Shown here one piece after another: positions 51,767-62,764 of a stretch of 64,000 bases of DNA. The notes beneath the pieces were generated by a model, which saw only the letters and a list, made by a program, of their open reading frames with translations, did no database searches and was not told the origin of the DNA. Source of the DNA: Vibrio sp. SCSIO 43135 (GTDB lineage: Bacteria; Pseudomonadota; Gammaproteobacteria; Enterobacterales; Vibrionaceae); contig NZ_CP071859.1 of NCBI RefSeq assembly GCF_023716665.1, positions 2,604,001 through 2,668,000 on the forward strand, in the 5' to 3' direction. Position numbers and translations under genes: made by a program. How positions within the stretch are numbered: the stretch's first letter is position 1; the number at the start of each line of letters is the position of its first letter.

Positions 51767-54355
51767 TTATGCAGGCTCTTGGAAAATAACCGTATCTGCT
51801 TTCTCTGTGTACTGACCCATCTTGTGGAAGTTCAAGTAACGGTAAGTATCTGCTGCCGTTGCATCAATCTTCGCAGAGTACTCTAGATACTCTTCCTTAG
51901 TAGGGATGCGACCAAGAATCGCACCTACTGCAGAAAGTTCAGCAGAGGCGAGGTAAACATTCGCACCGGTACCTAAACGGTTAGGGAAGTTACGCGTAGA
52001 GGTAGACATTACTGTCGCTTTATCAGCAACACGCGCTTGGTTACCCATACATAGAGAACAACCTGGAGTTTCGATACGAACCCCTGCACGTCCAAAGATG
52101 CCGTAGTAGCCTTCTTCGGTAAGTTGGTCTTTATCCATCTTCGTCGGTGGAGCTACCCATAGGCGAGTGCTCAATGAGCCGTTAAACTCTTCAAGCATCT
52201 TACCTGCGGCACGGAAGTGACCAATGTTGGTCATACAAGAACCGATGAATACTTCTTGGATTTCTGTACCTTGAACATCAGACAGAAGACGAGCGTCATC
52301 TGGGTCATTCGGAGCACATAGTATTGGCTGATCGATTTCTGCTAGGTCAATCTCAATTACGTGAGCGTATTCTGCATCATCGTCAGCAGACAGTAGCTCT
52401 GGGTTTGCTAACCACTCTTCCATCGCTGTAATACGACGCTCAATAGTACGCACGTCACCGTAACCTTCAGCGATCATCCACTTCAGCATTACGATGTTAG
52501 AGTTCAAGTACTCTTCGATAGACTCTTGAGAAAGCTTAACCGTACAACCAGCAGCTGAACGCTCAGCAGAAGCATCTGATAATTCAAACGCCTGCTCTAC
52601 TGATAGGTGTTCAACACCTTCGATTTCAAGTACACGACCAGAGAATTCATTGATCTTACCTGCTTTCTCTACAGTCAGTAGACCTTGCTTAATACCGTAG
52701 TAAGGGATGGCATGCACTAGGTCACGAAGTGTAATACCTGGCTTCATTTCACCTTTAAAGCGAACCAAGATTGATTCTGGCATATCAAGAGGCATAACAC
52801 CTGTTGCAGCAGCAAATGCGACTAGGCCTGAGCCTGCTGGGAAAGAAATACCTAGAGGGAAGCGAGTATGAGAATCACCACCAGTACCTACCGTGTCAGG
52901 TAGAAGCATACGGTTTAGCCATGAGTGGATAACACCATCACCTGGGCGTAATGAAACACCTGCGCGGTTCATGATGAAATCTGGCAACGTATGGTGAGTG
53001 TTAACATCAACTGGTTTCGGATACGCAGATGTGTGACAGAAAGACTGCATCACAAGGTCTGCCGAGAAGCCAAGACACGCAAGATCTTTCAGCTCGTCAC
53101 GAGTCATAGGGCCAGTAGTATCCTGAGAACCTACTGTCGTCATTTTTGGCTCACAGTATTGACCAGCGCGAACACCCTCAACACCACATGCTTTACCAAC
53201 CATCTTCTGAGCCAGCGTGTAGCCTTTATCTGAAGCAGAAGGATCAATTGGCTTAGCAAACAAATCTGTTTCTTCTAGACCTAGAGAAGTACGAGCACGG
53301 CTTGTTAGACCACGACCAATGATCAGTGGAATACGACCACCTGCACGAACTTCATCAAGTAGTACTTTACTTAACTCAAAGCTAGAGATTTCAGCACCAT
53401 TCTTACGTACTACACCTTCATACGGGAAAATATCGATAACATCGCCCATATTCATTTGTTGTACGTCGAGTTCAATCGGTAATGCACCTGAATCTTCCAT
53501 TGTGTTGTAGAAGATTGGCGCGATCTTACCACCTAAACAAACACCACCAGTGCGTTTGTTTGGTACGTATGGGATATCTTCGCCCATAAACCAAAGTACT
53601 GAGTTTGTCGCAGACTTACGTGAAGAACCTGTACCAACAACGTCACCTACGTAAGCAAGCTGAATACCGTCTTTTTGCAGTTCTTCGATTTGGTTGATAG
53701 GGCCAACACTACCAGGCTGGTCCGGATTAATACCGTCACGCTCCATTTTTAGCATCGCTTTCGCATGCACTGGGATATCTGGGCGAGACCATGCATCTGG
53801 GGCTGGAGATAGGTCATCGGTGTTGGTTTCACCGGTAACTTTGAATACTTTAACTGTGATTTTTTCAGCCACTTTTTCTTTCGACGTGAACCAATCAGCA
53901 TCAGCCCAAGATTGAAGTACCTGCTGAGCAGCGGCATTGCCTGCTTTCGCTTTTTCTTCAACGTCGTAGAACGCATCAAACATCAGTAGAGTGTGAGACA
54001 GCGCTTTCACCGCAATTGGTGCGAGCTCTGCATCTTCAAGTAGTGCAATCAGTGATTCAATGTTGTAACCACCTTGCATTGTGCCTAGAAGTTCAGCAGC
54101 TTTCGCGCGACTTACTAGTGGTGATTCAACTTCACCTTTAGTGATAGCTGTTAAAAAGCCAGCTTTAACGTAAGCAGCTTCGTCTACACCAGGTGGAATT
54201 CGATTTTCTAGAAGGTCAAGAATAAACTCTTCTTCACCTTGAGGGGGATTTTTCAGTAACTCAACAAGTCCAGCGACTTGCTCAGCATCAAGGGGCTTAG
54301 GAACAACTCCCTCGGCAGCACGCTCTTCGACGTGTTTACGGTAGGCTTCAAGCAC
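51767..54355 (-). CDS. acnB: Aconitate hydratase B / 2-methylisocitrate dehydratase
   Basis: This is the main TCA-cycle aconitase: citrate to isocitrate through a [4Fe-4S] cluster. The 862 residues begin with the AcnB-specific HEAT-like domain (about 1-155), then the swivel domain, which is N-terminal in AcnB ([15 protein letters not shown] through [10 protein letters not shown]). The three catalytic domains follow. The cluster cysteines are in GSCMTNIG (about 710) and [11 protein letters not shown] (about 770). The length matches E. coli AcnB (865). In E. coli, loss of the cluster makes AcnB bind mRNA. Confidence 0.97.
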   Translation of the reverse strand: MLEAYRKHVEERAAEGVVPKPLDAEQVAGLVELLKNPPQGEEEFILDLLENRIPPGVDEAAYVKAGFLTAITKGEVESPLVSRAKAAELLGTMQGGYNIESLIALLEDAELAPIAVKALSHTLLMFDAFYDVEEKAKAGNAAAQQVLQSWADADWFTSKEKVAEKITVKVFKVTGETNTDDLSPAPDAWSRPDIPVHAKAMLKMERDGINPDQPGSVGPINQIEELQKDGIQLAYVGDVVGTGSSRKSATNSVLWFMGEDIPYVPNKRTGGVCLGGKIAPIFYNTMEDSGALPIELDVQQMNMGDVIDIFPYEGVVRKNGAEISSFELSKVLLDEVRAGGRIPLIIGRGLTSRARTSLGLEETDLFAKPIDPSASDKGYTLAQKMVGKACGVEGVRAGQYCEPKMTTVGSQDTTGPMTRDELKDLACLGFSADLVMQSFCHTSAYPKPVDVNTHHTLPDFIMNRAGVSLRPGDGVIHSWLNRMLLPDTVGTGGDSHTRFPLGISFPAGSGLVAFAAATGVMPLDMPESILVRFKGEMKPGITLRDLVHAIPYYGIKQGLLTVEKAGKINEFSGRVLEIEGVEHLSVEQAFELSDASAERSAAGCTVKLSQESIEEYLNSNIVMLKWMIAEGYGDVRTIERRITAMEEWLANPELLSADDDAEYAHVIEIDLAEIDQPILCAPNDPDDARLLSDVQGTEIQEVFIGSCMTNIGHFRAAGKMLEEFNGSLSTRLWVAPPTKMDKDQLTEEGYYGIFGRAGVRIETPGCSLCMGNQARVADKATVMSTSTRNFPNRLGTGANVYLASAELSAVGAILGRIPTKEEYLEYSAKIDATAADTYRYLNFHKMGQYTEKADTVIFQEPA

Positions 54356-54608
54356 GACTTTTTCCTCTCATTGCGGTTCCTCCTTTTCTAATAGCTTTTA
54401 TAAAAAGAAAGGAGTGAACATCCTTGGAAACTTGGCTCTCCATTGCCAGCGTTTTCATTCAATTAGACTGAGAAACAGCGCCAGAGAGGCCAAACTGTGG
54501 AACGCAGAATAGCAAATTTAACTTAAAATTAAAATCTTATCATTTTGACCAACATAGCAACTTAAGACTAAAGTCCCACTATTTTTCACTATAAAGTCGA
54601 CAAATTTG

Positions 54609-56906
54609 CTACTTAAACGTCGTTCCAATAATTAAATATACTGAGCTAAAATTATCTTCGGTACGGCCATAACCTAGCATGATAGGTCCTACTGGTGAAT
54701 CTACCCCAGCAAACACCGAACCCGCCAAATACAATGGCGCTTCATTGAGGTCGATATCAGGATCAGACCACACACCACCATATTCAATCGAGGTACCGAC
54801 GTAAAATGGTGAGGTAAATATACCGAAATCATTATCAAACCAACGGTATCGGTACATTAAGCTACTAAACACCTTATTCTGACCAATTAAGCTATTTCTA
54901 GGAATGCCAGAAAGGTTCAAGAAGCCGCCGATTTCTTTCGGGTTGATCGGCACAGAAGAGTTCTTGCTCTGTACGACGCCATAATCTAAATTTGCGACCA
55001 AAGTATGGCGTTTAATACTCTTGGCACCAATGAATCGAGCACTGATTTCGTGCACAGTATCTTCTGATTCTTCAGCACTAATCCCCGCGGTGCTGCCATC
55101 CACTGTGTCATGGGAAACCATGTATTCGAGGTTGAGATAGATGCCGCGAGTTGGAAGGCTAAAATCGTTCAGAGTATCGATTCGGAAACTGGTAAAGCCG
55201 CCGATTCGCTTGTACTCCATATCTAGATAAGACGGTAAGCTAGAGAGCTCCGCCTCACCATCTACATAGCGAACCCCCAATTTCAGCTCATTCCAAAGCG
55301 CATTTTGGTAACCCAACGCAAACTCTGCTCCCCACTCGGTGTAAGTCACAGGTAAGTAGTCTTTAGTCGCTTCTAAACTGGTATCTTCAAATCCGCCTAT
55401 TGGTGCATTTCGCTTATCATTACTGTACTTAATGCCTAGCGTGGTGAAGGCTTTTTGGCTCGAAAGTAAAGGAGAGTATAGTTGGGCTTCAATCAGCTTG
55501 TCTGTACCCATATCCAGATTGGTACGTAGCTCCGCCCCATTGTCATTGAGGTCAGTAAAATTGGTCGAAATACCAATCGAGTACTGACTATCGGTACTAA
55601 AATCATCTTCGAGGAAGAAACGGAAGTTGACGTAATTAGGCCCCCAAGATTTTTCGTTTACATCGACAACTAGCTGGTTATTGCCTTCTTCGTCCTGAGC
55701 ATACTCGTAAGTAATCAACTCAAAACGGTCGAGTGCATATAAGCTTTGGACGCTTTTCTCGATCTCTTCAGTGGTGTGCCTTTTGCCCGCTTGCAAATTA
55801 AGGCGTTGCGCGAGCAGTTCATCACTATAGTGGGTGTTGTTGTTAATCACGACTTGGTCGACAACTACTTCATCCCCATATGTGAGCTTTTTGCGCGCTT
55901 GCTGCTTTGCTTCAACATAACGTTGGTACTCTTTGCTCGAAACAGAGAGTTGCACTAGTCGCTCTTGCTGCTCCATCGCAATTTCAACACCTTCTTTGTA
56001 TGCATCGGGCATCTTGGCAAACTCAGTAGTCTGCATACCACCAACATCAGGGTGCAAGTACACATCTTTGTCGGTCAAGGTTTCTGCTTGTTGCTGGGTA
56101 CTGCGGCGAACTAGATAGTTTGAAAGCTGATTAGCGACTGTTAGGTAAGTGGTAAATTCTTCTTCGTCTTTGTAGTCACTACTGATATCAACGGCGATAA
56201 TGATGTCTGCACCGAGTTCACGAGCGACGTCGACAGGCATATTGTTGGTGACGCCGCCATCCACAAGAAGTTGGCCGTCAATTTCATAAGGCGGTAAAGC
56301 GCCAGGGACTGACATACTGGCCATCATGGCATCAACTAAATGCCCTTTCCCCAATACGACTGGCTTTAAATCAATGATATCGGTCGCAACCGAACGATAA
56401 GGAATTGCGAGCTCGTCGAAAGAATCTAATGCAGGCAGGTTTCCAGAAGTCTCGCGCAAAATGCGCAACATGTTTTGCCCTTGCACAACACCTTTAGGTG
56501 CACGCATCTCACCCCAGCTTAATCCGAGATCGGTGTTGATTTGATACCTGTCTTCGTACTCTTTGTCTCTGACTCGGCGGTCGCTACGGCTCACTCGATC
56601 GCGGTAACCGTCATTCCACTCTACCGAATAAATAAAACTCTCGATTTCATCGGCGCTCATGCCTGTCGCATATAAGCCACCAACATAAGCACCCATACTA
56701 GTGCCGGTAATAATATCGACTGGTATTCGCAGTTCTTCTAACGCCTTCAGCACGCCTATGTGTGCAGCACCTTTAGCGCCTCCACCAGCTAAAACAACAG
56801 CGACTTTCGGTCGCTCTTTATCCGTTGAGTTCACTTGTTCAGCATGAGCAACGGTTGAAACTGCACACGCAAAAATGGCAAGTCGAGTAAACAAAGAATG
56901 TATCAC
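54609..56906 (-). CDS. Type Vd secreted patatin-like phospholipase (PlpD-like)
   Basis: This is a predicted self-secreting lipid hydrolase. The 765 residues have a signal peptide (to about residue 22, cut at AHA-EQV) and a patatin domain (about 34-240) with oxyanion loop GGGAKGAAH, nucleophile S70 in GTSMG and catalytic D216 in VDGGVTNN. One POTRA domain follows (about 345-415), then an Omp85-type 16-strand barrel (about 425-765, ending GTTFK). This patatin-POTRA-barrel order defines the type Vd system. The GTG at 56906 is supported weakly by AAGGA 14 nt upstream. It lies 50 nt after mrcB on the same strand. Secretion to the surface and lipid target are inferred from the family. Confidence 0.88.
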   Translation of the reverse strand: MIHSLFTRLAIFACAVSTVAHAEQVNSTDKERPKVAVVLAGGGAKGAAHIGVLKALEELRIPVDIITGTSMGAYVGGLYATGMSADEIESFIYSVEWNDGYRDRVSRSDRRVRDKEYEDRYQINTDLGLSWGEMRAPKGVVQGQNMLRILRETSGNLPALDSFDELAIPYRSVATDIIDLKPVVLGKGHLVDAMMASMSVPGALPPYEIDGQLLVDGGVTNNMPVDVARELGADIIIAVDISSDYKDEEEFTTYLTVANQLSNYLVRRSTQQQAETLTDKDVYLHPDVGGMQTTEFAKMPDAYKEGVEIAMEQQERLVQLSVSSKEYQRYVEAKQQARKKLTYGDEVVVDQVVINNNTHYSDELLAQRLNLQAGKRHTTEEIEKSVQSLYALDRFELITYEYAQDEEGNNQLVVDVNEKSWGPNYVNFRFFLEDDFSTDSQYSIGISTNFTDLNDNGAELRTNLDMGTDKLIEAQLYSPLLSSQKAFTTLGIKYSNDKRNAPIGGFEDTSLEATKDYLPVTYTEWGAEFALGYQNALWNELKLGVRYVDGEAELSSLPSYLDMEYKRIGGFTSFRIDTLNDFSLPTRGIYLNLEYMVSHDTVDGSTAGISAEESEDTVHEISARFIGAKSIKRHTLVANLDYGVVQSKNSSVPINPKEIGGFLNLSGIPRNSLIGQNKVFSSLMYRYRWFDNDFGIFTSPFYVGTSIEYGGVWSDPDIDLNEAPLYLAGSVFAGVDSPVGPIMLGYGRTEDNFSSVYLIIGTTFK

Positions 56907-56956
56907 GAGCAGTTATAATTCCTTTTAAAGTATCTCATTCAATATTACTGAATACT

Positions 56957-59344
56957 CTACCAACTGAATATCTTTTTTATCCAAGTAGCAGGTTGTTCAT
57001 CACAGCTTTTCTTAAGCGCACCGCTTTTATCCCACACTGGTAGTTTAAATTTGTTTGAGCAATCTAACCTTAGATCGCCTTGCGCAGTTTTTTCAAAGCC
57101 TAGCGTCGTAATCTGACTTGGCCATGGCAGGGTAAGTCTCTCTGGGATTCGATGTTTAAGGTATTCCGCATAGACTCTCAACGCCCCACTTGAGCCGGTT
57201 AACTTGGTAGGCTTGTTGTCATCTCTGCCTAACCAAATGGTGGTCACCTCACGTCCATCGACCCCAACGAACCAACTGTCTCGTGTGTCGTTACTGGTTC
57301 CGGTTTTGCCAGCTAAAGCAGCCCAAGCAAACTGGCTATTGAGATAACGACCTGTCCCTTCTAATACACCACGCTTCATCGCGTAAGTCGTCAACCATGC
57401 TGCCTGCTGGTCAACAGATTGCGAGACTCTTGGAATAGACTCATACAGCACATTCCCTTCGATATCGAGCACTGAACGTAATGCAGACAGCTCCGCCTTT
57501 TTGCCAGAGTTGGTCAATGTTTGATACATCTGTGCCACTTGGAATGGCGTTAGAGTAAACGAACCGAGGAACATCGATGGGACTGGCCTAATTTCTGAGC
57601 CATCCACCCCTAGACGCTCAAACGTCTTAACCACACTTGGGATACCAAGCTTCATCCCCAGTTGGACAGTCGGCACATTTAAAGATTTAGCCAAAGCCAT
57701 ATACAAAGGCACATCACCACGGAATTTCCTGTCGTAATTTCTCGGAGACCACACATTGCCTTTACTGCCTTTTAGGCTAATCGGCTTATCTTGCAAGGTA
57801 GAAGCAAGAGTGTATTCGTCTGGCTTCTGCAATGCCGTCAAGTAAACCGCCGGTTTCGCCAATGAGCCTATCTGTCGACTCGCATTCAGAGCGCGGTTGA
57901 AGCCATCATAGCCAGTGCGCTTTCCACCAACCATCGCTCGAATCTCACCACTGTGTCTGTCTACTGCTACCGCAGCCGCTTCGAGATCTTTGCCTGCGAT
58001 TTTTGCAAGGCTGGGTATTTTACGGTCGATCGCTTGTTCAAGCTTTTCTTGAGAAACCGGGTCTAATGAAGTGAATACTCTTAAGCCGGTATCAGATTGG
58101 AACACATCACCAACCTTCTCCCGGAGCTCTATTTTCAACTGCTGGAAATAGGCCGGTTGTCGACTCGCAATTTTAGGGTTGGCTTGAATATCAAGAGGCC
58201 TACTGGCCGCTTGCTCAAACTCACTTGCTGTCAACGTATGTTGCTGCATCATCAAACGCAGTACGAGATCGCGACGCTGCTTAGCGCGCTCTGGGGAGCG
58301 CACTGGATTGTAGTAAGACGGACCTTTCACCATACCGACTAGCAAAGCCAATTGATCAATACGCAGCTCTTGAATTGGCTGACCAAAATAGAGCCTAGCG
58401 GCCAAGCCAAAGCCATGAATGGCTTCGCCACCACTTTGACCCAAATAGACTTCGTTGAGATAAGCTTCCAGAATTCGGTCTTTGCTGTAACGATAATCCA
58501 AAATAATCGCGATATACGCTTCTCTCACCTTGCGCCATAAAGTGCGGTCACTGGATAAGAATAAGTTCTTCGCCAACTGCTGCGTCAGCGTGCTACCGCC
58601 CTGCACTGTGCGTCCAGCTTTGACATTCACTATCATCGCGCGTGCTATTGCTAGTGGTGACACACCATCATGCTGATAAAAGTTTCTATCTTCAGTGGCA
58701 AGCAGAGCATCAACCATCACTTCAGGGAACTGGTCACGACGCAGGAATAAACGCTGCTCATCGGTGTTTTTTTCCAGCATCCCTAGCATCTTAGGCTCAA
58801 CGCGTAAGTAGCCTAAGTCGCCTTGCTGCTCTAGCGACTGAATACGCTGCAACCCACTACTGTCGAAGTGAAGCATGACGTGACGATCGGGCTCTGGTCC
58901 ATCTGAAAACTCAAATGGACGGCGGATCATTTCTATCTTAGTGGAAGACGAAGAGTACTCGCCAGCATAACGAGGCTGCCTTACCTTACGATAATTAAGT
59001 ACATCCAGTTCATTGCGTACTTCTTGAATAGTGATGTTATCGCCAGGCGCTAAATTTAAAATTCTTGCGTATACCACCGTTGGTAAATCAAACAATTGCC
59101 CTTCAAAGCGCTGCTTCACCACACTGTCTAAATAAATTCCAATAAACAGTAAGATGGCAATACCGGCCACACCGACTTTCCAGCCAATGCTCCAAAGTAC
59201 TTTGAGCCAAGTGCGCTTTCCTGATTTAGCCGTTTTTTTCGTTCGGGTAGTTTTACGCTTGGCAGGCTTTCGCGCTGCCGTGGTTTTACGTGTTGTAGTC
59301 TTCTTGCTACTTGTTTTGCCTTCAGGCTTTTTCTTCGTTGTCAT
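56957..59344 (-). CDS. mrcB: Penicillin-binding protein 1B
   Basis: This bifunctional enzyme polymerises and crosslinks peptidoglycan. The 795 residues start with a very basic Lys/Thr/Arg cytoplasmic tail (about 1-48) and one membrane span (about 52-70). A UB2H domain follows (YARILNLAPGDNITIQEV), where LpoB docks in E. coli. The GT51 glycosyltransferase has EDRNFYQHDG and GGSTLTQQLAKN, and the transpeptidase has SLAK (SxxK), SLN (SxN) and KTGTSND. The ATG overlaps the hrpB stop by 4 nt (ATGA), so the two are coupled, as hrpB-mrcB in E. coli. Confidence 0.95.
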   Translation of the reverse strand: MTTKKKPEGKTSSKKTTTRKTTAARKPAKRKTTRTKKTAKSGKRTWLKVLWSIGWKVGVAGIAILLFIGIYLDSVVKQRFEGQLFDLPTVVYARILNLAPGDNITIQEVRNELDVLNYRKVRQPRYAGEYSSSSTKIEMIRRPFEFSDGPEPDRHVMLHFDSSGLQRIQSLEQQGDLGYLRVEPKMLGMLEKNTDEQRLFLRRDQFPEVMVDALLATEDRNFYQHDGVSPLAIARAMIVNVKAGRTVQGGSTLTQQLAKNLFLSSDRTLWRKVREAYIAIILDYRYSKDRILEAYLNEVYLGQSGGEAIHGFGLAARLYFGQPIQELRIDQLALLVGMVKGPSYYNPVRSPERAKQRRDLVLRLMMQQHTLTASEFEQAASRPLDIQANPKIASRQPAYFQQLKIELREKVGDVFQSDTGLRVFTSLDPVSQEKLEQAIDRKIPSLAKIAGKDLEAAAVAVDRHSGEIRAMVGGKRTGYDGFNRALNASRQIGSLAKPAVYLTALQKPDEYTLASTLQDKPISLKGSKGNVWSPRNYDRKFRGDVPLYMALAKSLNVPTVQLGMKLGIPSVVKTFERLGVDGSEIRPVPSMFLGSFTLTPFQVAQMYQTLTNSGKKAELSALRSVLDIEGNVLYESIPRVSQSVDQQAAWLTTYAMKRGVLEGTGRYLNSQFAWAALAGKTGTSNDTRDSWFVGVDGREVTTIWLGRDDNKPTKLTGSSGALRVYAEYLKHRIPERLTLPWPSQITTLGFEKTAQGDLRLDCSNKFKLPVWDKSGALKKSCDEQPATWIKKIFSW

Positions 59345-61857
59345 TTATCTAGCTGTCGCTTTGTTTTAGTCGTTGCTACATGGTTTGCAGGATCATCTGG
59401 CCAAACATGTTTGGGGTAACGACCTTTCATTTCTTTTTGTACTTCACGATAAGCACCCTGCCAAAATCCGGCTAAATCTTTAGTCACTTGCAGCGGCCGC
59501 TGTGCTGGAGAGAGCAACTCCACCACCAATTTAACTTTACCTAACGCAACGGCAGGGGACTCTTGTTCCCCAAACATTTCTTGCATTCTTACCGATAGCA
59601 TTGGCTCAGAGCCTTGTTGATAACAGATCTTTTTTTTGCTTCCGGTAGGAACGACATGATGCGTTGGTAACCATTTGTCTATGTCTTGATTCAGAGGCCA
59701 GCCAAGCCGAGCCAACAAAGCCTGCTCTAGCGAAATATTCTTCAGTGCTTTCGCTGAATTGACGCCTTGCATATAAGGCTCAATCCAAAGCTCTAGTTCA
59801 TCTAGTAAAGATTGATCATCCATAGCAGGCCACTCTTGTTCAGGAAGCCAATCAATTGCGCAACGAATCCGTTGTAAAAGCTCCTGAGACGACACGCTCC
59901 AATTTAATACTGAAAGCCCCTTACGACGAACATAGCTAAGTAAAGCTTGCGTCATTTTTTCTGGGCTCGGTTCTGGCAGCTCTTTTCGTTCAATGACTAA
60001 CCGACCGATGCGCAGCTGATGTTCAGCTACCAATCGCCCTCTCGATTCATCCCAGTCTACACATTCCGTTTGTTTGAATAGTTTGGGAAGTTTGTCTTTC
60101 ACATAGTGAATATCAATAGGACTTGCTAGCTGAATAAAACTCGATTGCTGCCCTGAGCGCAACAAATCAATCGTGATTAAGTAGTCGTTGCCAAACAGGG
60201 CATCTTCATCGCGTAGTTGTGCGCCATGGCCATTCGCCAATAAATACTGCCCCCCGGAGTTAGAACGCAACTGTGCAATACGATCTGGGAAAGCGAGAGC
60301 TGCGACTACCGAAATGGAATCGTCGCAGATCGACGCATTTTGAAATTTGACCGCAAGCTTGGACGACAAGTTTTTAATTCGCTGCGCAATAACCGATTGT
60401 TTACTGTGTTTACCAACATTAAAACGATGCACGCTTTGCAACAAATCACTGACTTGGCGCTCAGGTTCTTCACTTAACGCGGCAACAAGCAAAGCATTGC
60501 TCACCAAGCCTGTATCTTGTTCACTCATTTGAGCAGATATTGTCAGCATACTGGCCAGCCGCGGCTCGACACCAAGAGTATGTGCTTGCTGCCCCAGCGA
60601 CGTGAGTTGATCGTTTTCATCCATCAGGCTCAACCGTTTAAGCAATTGTTTCGCTTGAGACATGGATGCTTTTGCTGGCGTATCTAACCATGACAATTCC
60701 GCAGGATCTCGAGTACCCCACTGGGCAAGCTCCATCGCAAGAGAAGACAAATCAGAATGCAGGATTTCAGCTTCTGGTACTTTGGGTTGTTGAAGCAATG
60801 AGGATTCAGAATACAGCCGTACGCAGATCCCTTCTTCCAAACGGCCAGCACGCCCCGCGCGTTGCTCAGCAGAAGATTGGGCAATTTTAACTTGCTCAAG
60901 CTTAGTCACACCGGTTTTCAGGTCAAATCGAGCGACTCGTTCGAGCCCGCTATCCACAACTATACGAATACCTTCAATCGTTAGTGAGGTTTCAGCAATG
61001 TTTGTCGCCAGCACGACTTTACGCTGCCCCGGCTCCGCGGGAGCAATGGCTTTTTGCTGCTGAGAAAAGTTCAACTGACCGTACAAAGGGCAAATTTCAT
61101 ACTGGTTCTTCAAGTGAGAGAGTTTTTCTTCAACTTGTTTTATTGCCGCAACTCCCGGCAAAAACGCCAGTAAAGAGCCAGGCTCATTCGCCATCAAAAA
61201 TTCAATTTGATTAGCCATTGCTTGTGGCAGATATTCGTTAGGCTTCAAAGGTTGATATCTTTGCGCCACAGCAAAAGCGCGTCCATGAGATTCTATGTAT
61301 TTAGCATCGGGTAACAGTGCTTGAAGGGCTTCGTTGTCCAAAGTGGCAGACATCACTACCAACTTTAACTCTTCACGCAACGCAGCTTGTATCTCTAGAC
61401 TCAACGCCAATGCCGTATCAGCATGGATACTACGTTCATGAAATTCATCAAAGATCAGTAAATCAACCCCCGTTAACTCAGGATCATCTTGAATCATTCG
61501 GGTCATGATTCCCTCAGTCACAATTTCGAGCTGCGTGTTTGGACCTGCTTTGGTGTCCCCTCTCACTCGATAGCCCACACGCTCACCGACCTTTTCCCCT
61601 AATTGAGCAGCCAGATACTGTGCAATGTTTCGAGCAGCCAAACGACGTGGCTCTAGCATGATAATTTTTCCCGCGACACACTGATTTTTCACCAGTTGCA
61701 AAGGAAAATAGGTCGACTTACCCGCCCCCGGTGCCGCTTTGAGAATCACTTGGTTGGAATTTTGTACGCTAGAGAGCAATTGTGAGATAACCGACTGAAT
61801 CGGTAATGCATCTTGGCTGTCTGATAAAATCGATTGCTGTGAGGTCAATTGTGACAA
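59341..61857 (-). CDS. hrpB: ATP-dependent helicase HrpB
   Basis: This is a DEAH-box-like RNA helicase of uncertain cellular role. From TTG 61857 (MSQLTSQQS, with AAGG at 8 nt), the 838 residues show motif I APGAGKST, motif II DEFHERS, motif III VMSATLDN, motif VI SAEQRAGRAGR and a long HrpB C-terminal region. The frame stays open to 61944, but that 29-residue extension has a hydrophobic stretch unlike the family and would overlap sfsA. Its end is coupled to mrcB. Divergent from sfsA with about 55 nt between the starts. Confidence 0.92.
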   Translation of the reverse strand: MSQLTSQQSILSDSQDALPIQSVISQLLSSVQNSNQVILKAAPGAGKSTYFPLQLVKNQCVAGKIIMLEPRRLAARNIAQYLAAQLGEKVGERVGYRVRGDTKAGPNTQLEIVTEGIMTRMIQDDPELTGVDLLIFDEFHERSIHADTALALSLEIQAALREELKLVVMSATLDNEALQALLPDAKYIESHGRAFAVAQRYQPLKPNEYLPQAMANQIEFLMANEPGSLLAFLPGVAAIKQVEEKLSHLKNQYEICPLYGQLNFSQQQKAIAPAEPGQRKVVLATNIAETSLTIEGIRIVVDSGLERVARFDLKTGVTKLEQVKIAQSSAEQRAGRAGRLEEGICVRLYSESSLLQQPKVPEAEILHSDLSSLAMELAQWGTRDPAELSWLDTPAKASMSQAKQLLKRLSLMDENDQLTSLGQQAHTLGVEPRLASMLTISAQMSEQDTGLVSNALLVAALSEEPERQVSDLLQSVHRFNVGKHSKQSVIAQRIKNLSSKLAVKFQNASICDDSISVVAALAFPDRIAQLRSNSGGQYLLANGHGAQLRDEDALFGNDYLITIDLLRSGQQSSFIQLASPIDIHYVKDKLPKLFKQTECVDWDESRGRLVAEHQLRIGRLVIERKELPEPSPEKMTQALLSYVRRKGLSVLNWSVSSQELLQRIRCAIDWLPEQEWPAMDDQSLLDELELWIEPYMQGVNSAKALKNISLEQALLARLGWPLNQDIDKWLPTHHVVPTGSKKKICYQQGSEPMLSVRMQEMFGEQESPAVALGKVKLVVELLSPAQRPLQVTKDLAGFWQGAYREVQKEMKGRYPKHVWPDDPANHVATTKTKRQLDK

Positions 61858-61912
61858 AGCAAAAACCTTGTGGTGTAATACTGAAAGTATTGTACATAAA
61901 AACAGTAGATAA

Positions 61913-62629
61913 ATGCAGTTCAATCCATCTTTAGAATCCGCCAAACTAATAAAACGCTATAAACGCTTTCTTACCGATATCGAACTGGCCGACGGCTCAA
62001 TCCGTACCATTCACTGTGCCAACACTGGCGCCATGACTGGTTGCGCTGAACCGGGTAACACCATTTGGTATTCCACATCCGATAATCCGAAAAGAAAGTA
62101 CCCCAACAGTTGGGAGATCAGTCAGACTCAACAGGGACATAGTATCTGTGTCAACACTGCGAGAGCGAACCAGTTAGCAGTCGAAGCGATTGAAAACGGC
62201 ACTATTACTGAGCTTGCAGGATATGACCAACTTCAAACTGAAGTAAAATATGGCAATGAAAATAGTCGGATTGATATCTTGCTCAATTCAGAAACTAAAC
62301 CAAACTGCTATATAGAAGTGAAAAGCGTCACCTTATTGGATGAGGATAACAACGGACAGGGCTATTTTCCGGATGCCGTCACCACTCGCGGTCAAAAGCA
62401 TCTTAGAGAGCTCACTGAGATGGCGAATAATGGAAGCAGAGCCGTACTTTTATTTACTGTTTTGCATACAGGGATTGAAAAAGTTTCCGCTGCACACCAT
62501 ATAGACGCCAAATATTCAAATTTACTGAAAATCGCACAAGAACAAGGGGTGGAAGTCCTGTGCTACAAAGCAGAACTTTCCGAATCTGAAATCAAACTCG
62601 TTTCAGCTGTTAAGTTTATCAATAACTAG
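61913..62629 (+). CDS. sfsA: Sugar fermentation stimulation protein SfsA
   Basis: This 238-residue protein was named in E. coli for raising maltose metabolism; its structure contains an OB fold followed by a nuclease-like domain. The family landmarks are [26 protein letters not shown] and the C-terminal EVKSVTLL and FPDAVTTRG (PD-(D/E)XK-like residues E..K and PDA). It acts in the cytoplasm and binds DNA in E. coli. It precedes dksA, as sfsA-dksA in E. coli. Confidence 0.95.
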   Translation: MQFNPSLESAKLIKRYKRFLTDIELADGSIRTIHCANTGAMTGCAEPGNTIWYSTSDNPKRKYPNSWEISQTQQGHSICVNTARANQLAVEAIENGTITELAGYDQLQTEVKYGNENSRIDILLNSETKPNCYIEVKSVTLLDEDNNGQGYFPDAVTTRGQKHLRELTEMANNGSRAVLLFTVLHTGIEKVSAAHHIDAKYSNLLKIAQEQGVEVLCYKAELSESEIKLVSAVKFINN

Positions 62630-62764
62630 CGAAAAATGATGTCACCTTCACATTGACAATAAGTTTGCAATTCAGAATTTGCCTCACTAAGTTCTTTTTG
62701 CTATAGATACCCGCCTCAAATTAACTGCTCAAGCAGTTGACTAGGTGTTAGTAGGAGATGCTGC

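Noticed and set aside
61858..61944. N-terminal extension of hrpB by 29 codons
   Set aside because: Hydrophobic and unlike HrpB, it would overlap sfsA; the TTG at 61857 has a better ribosome site.
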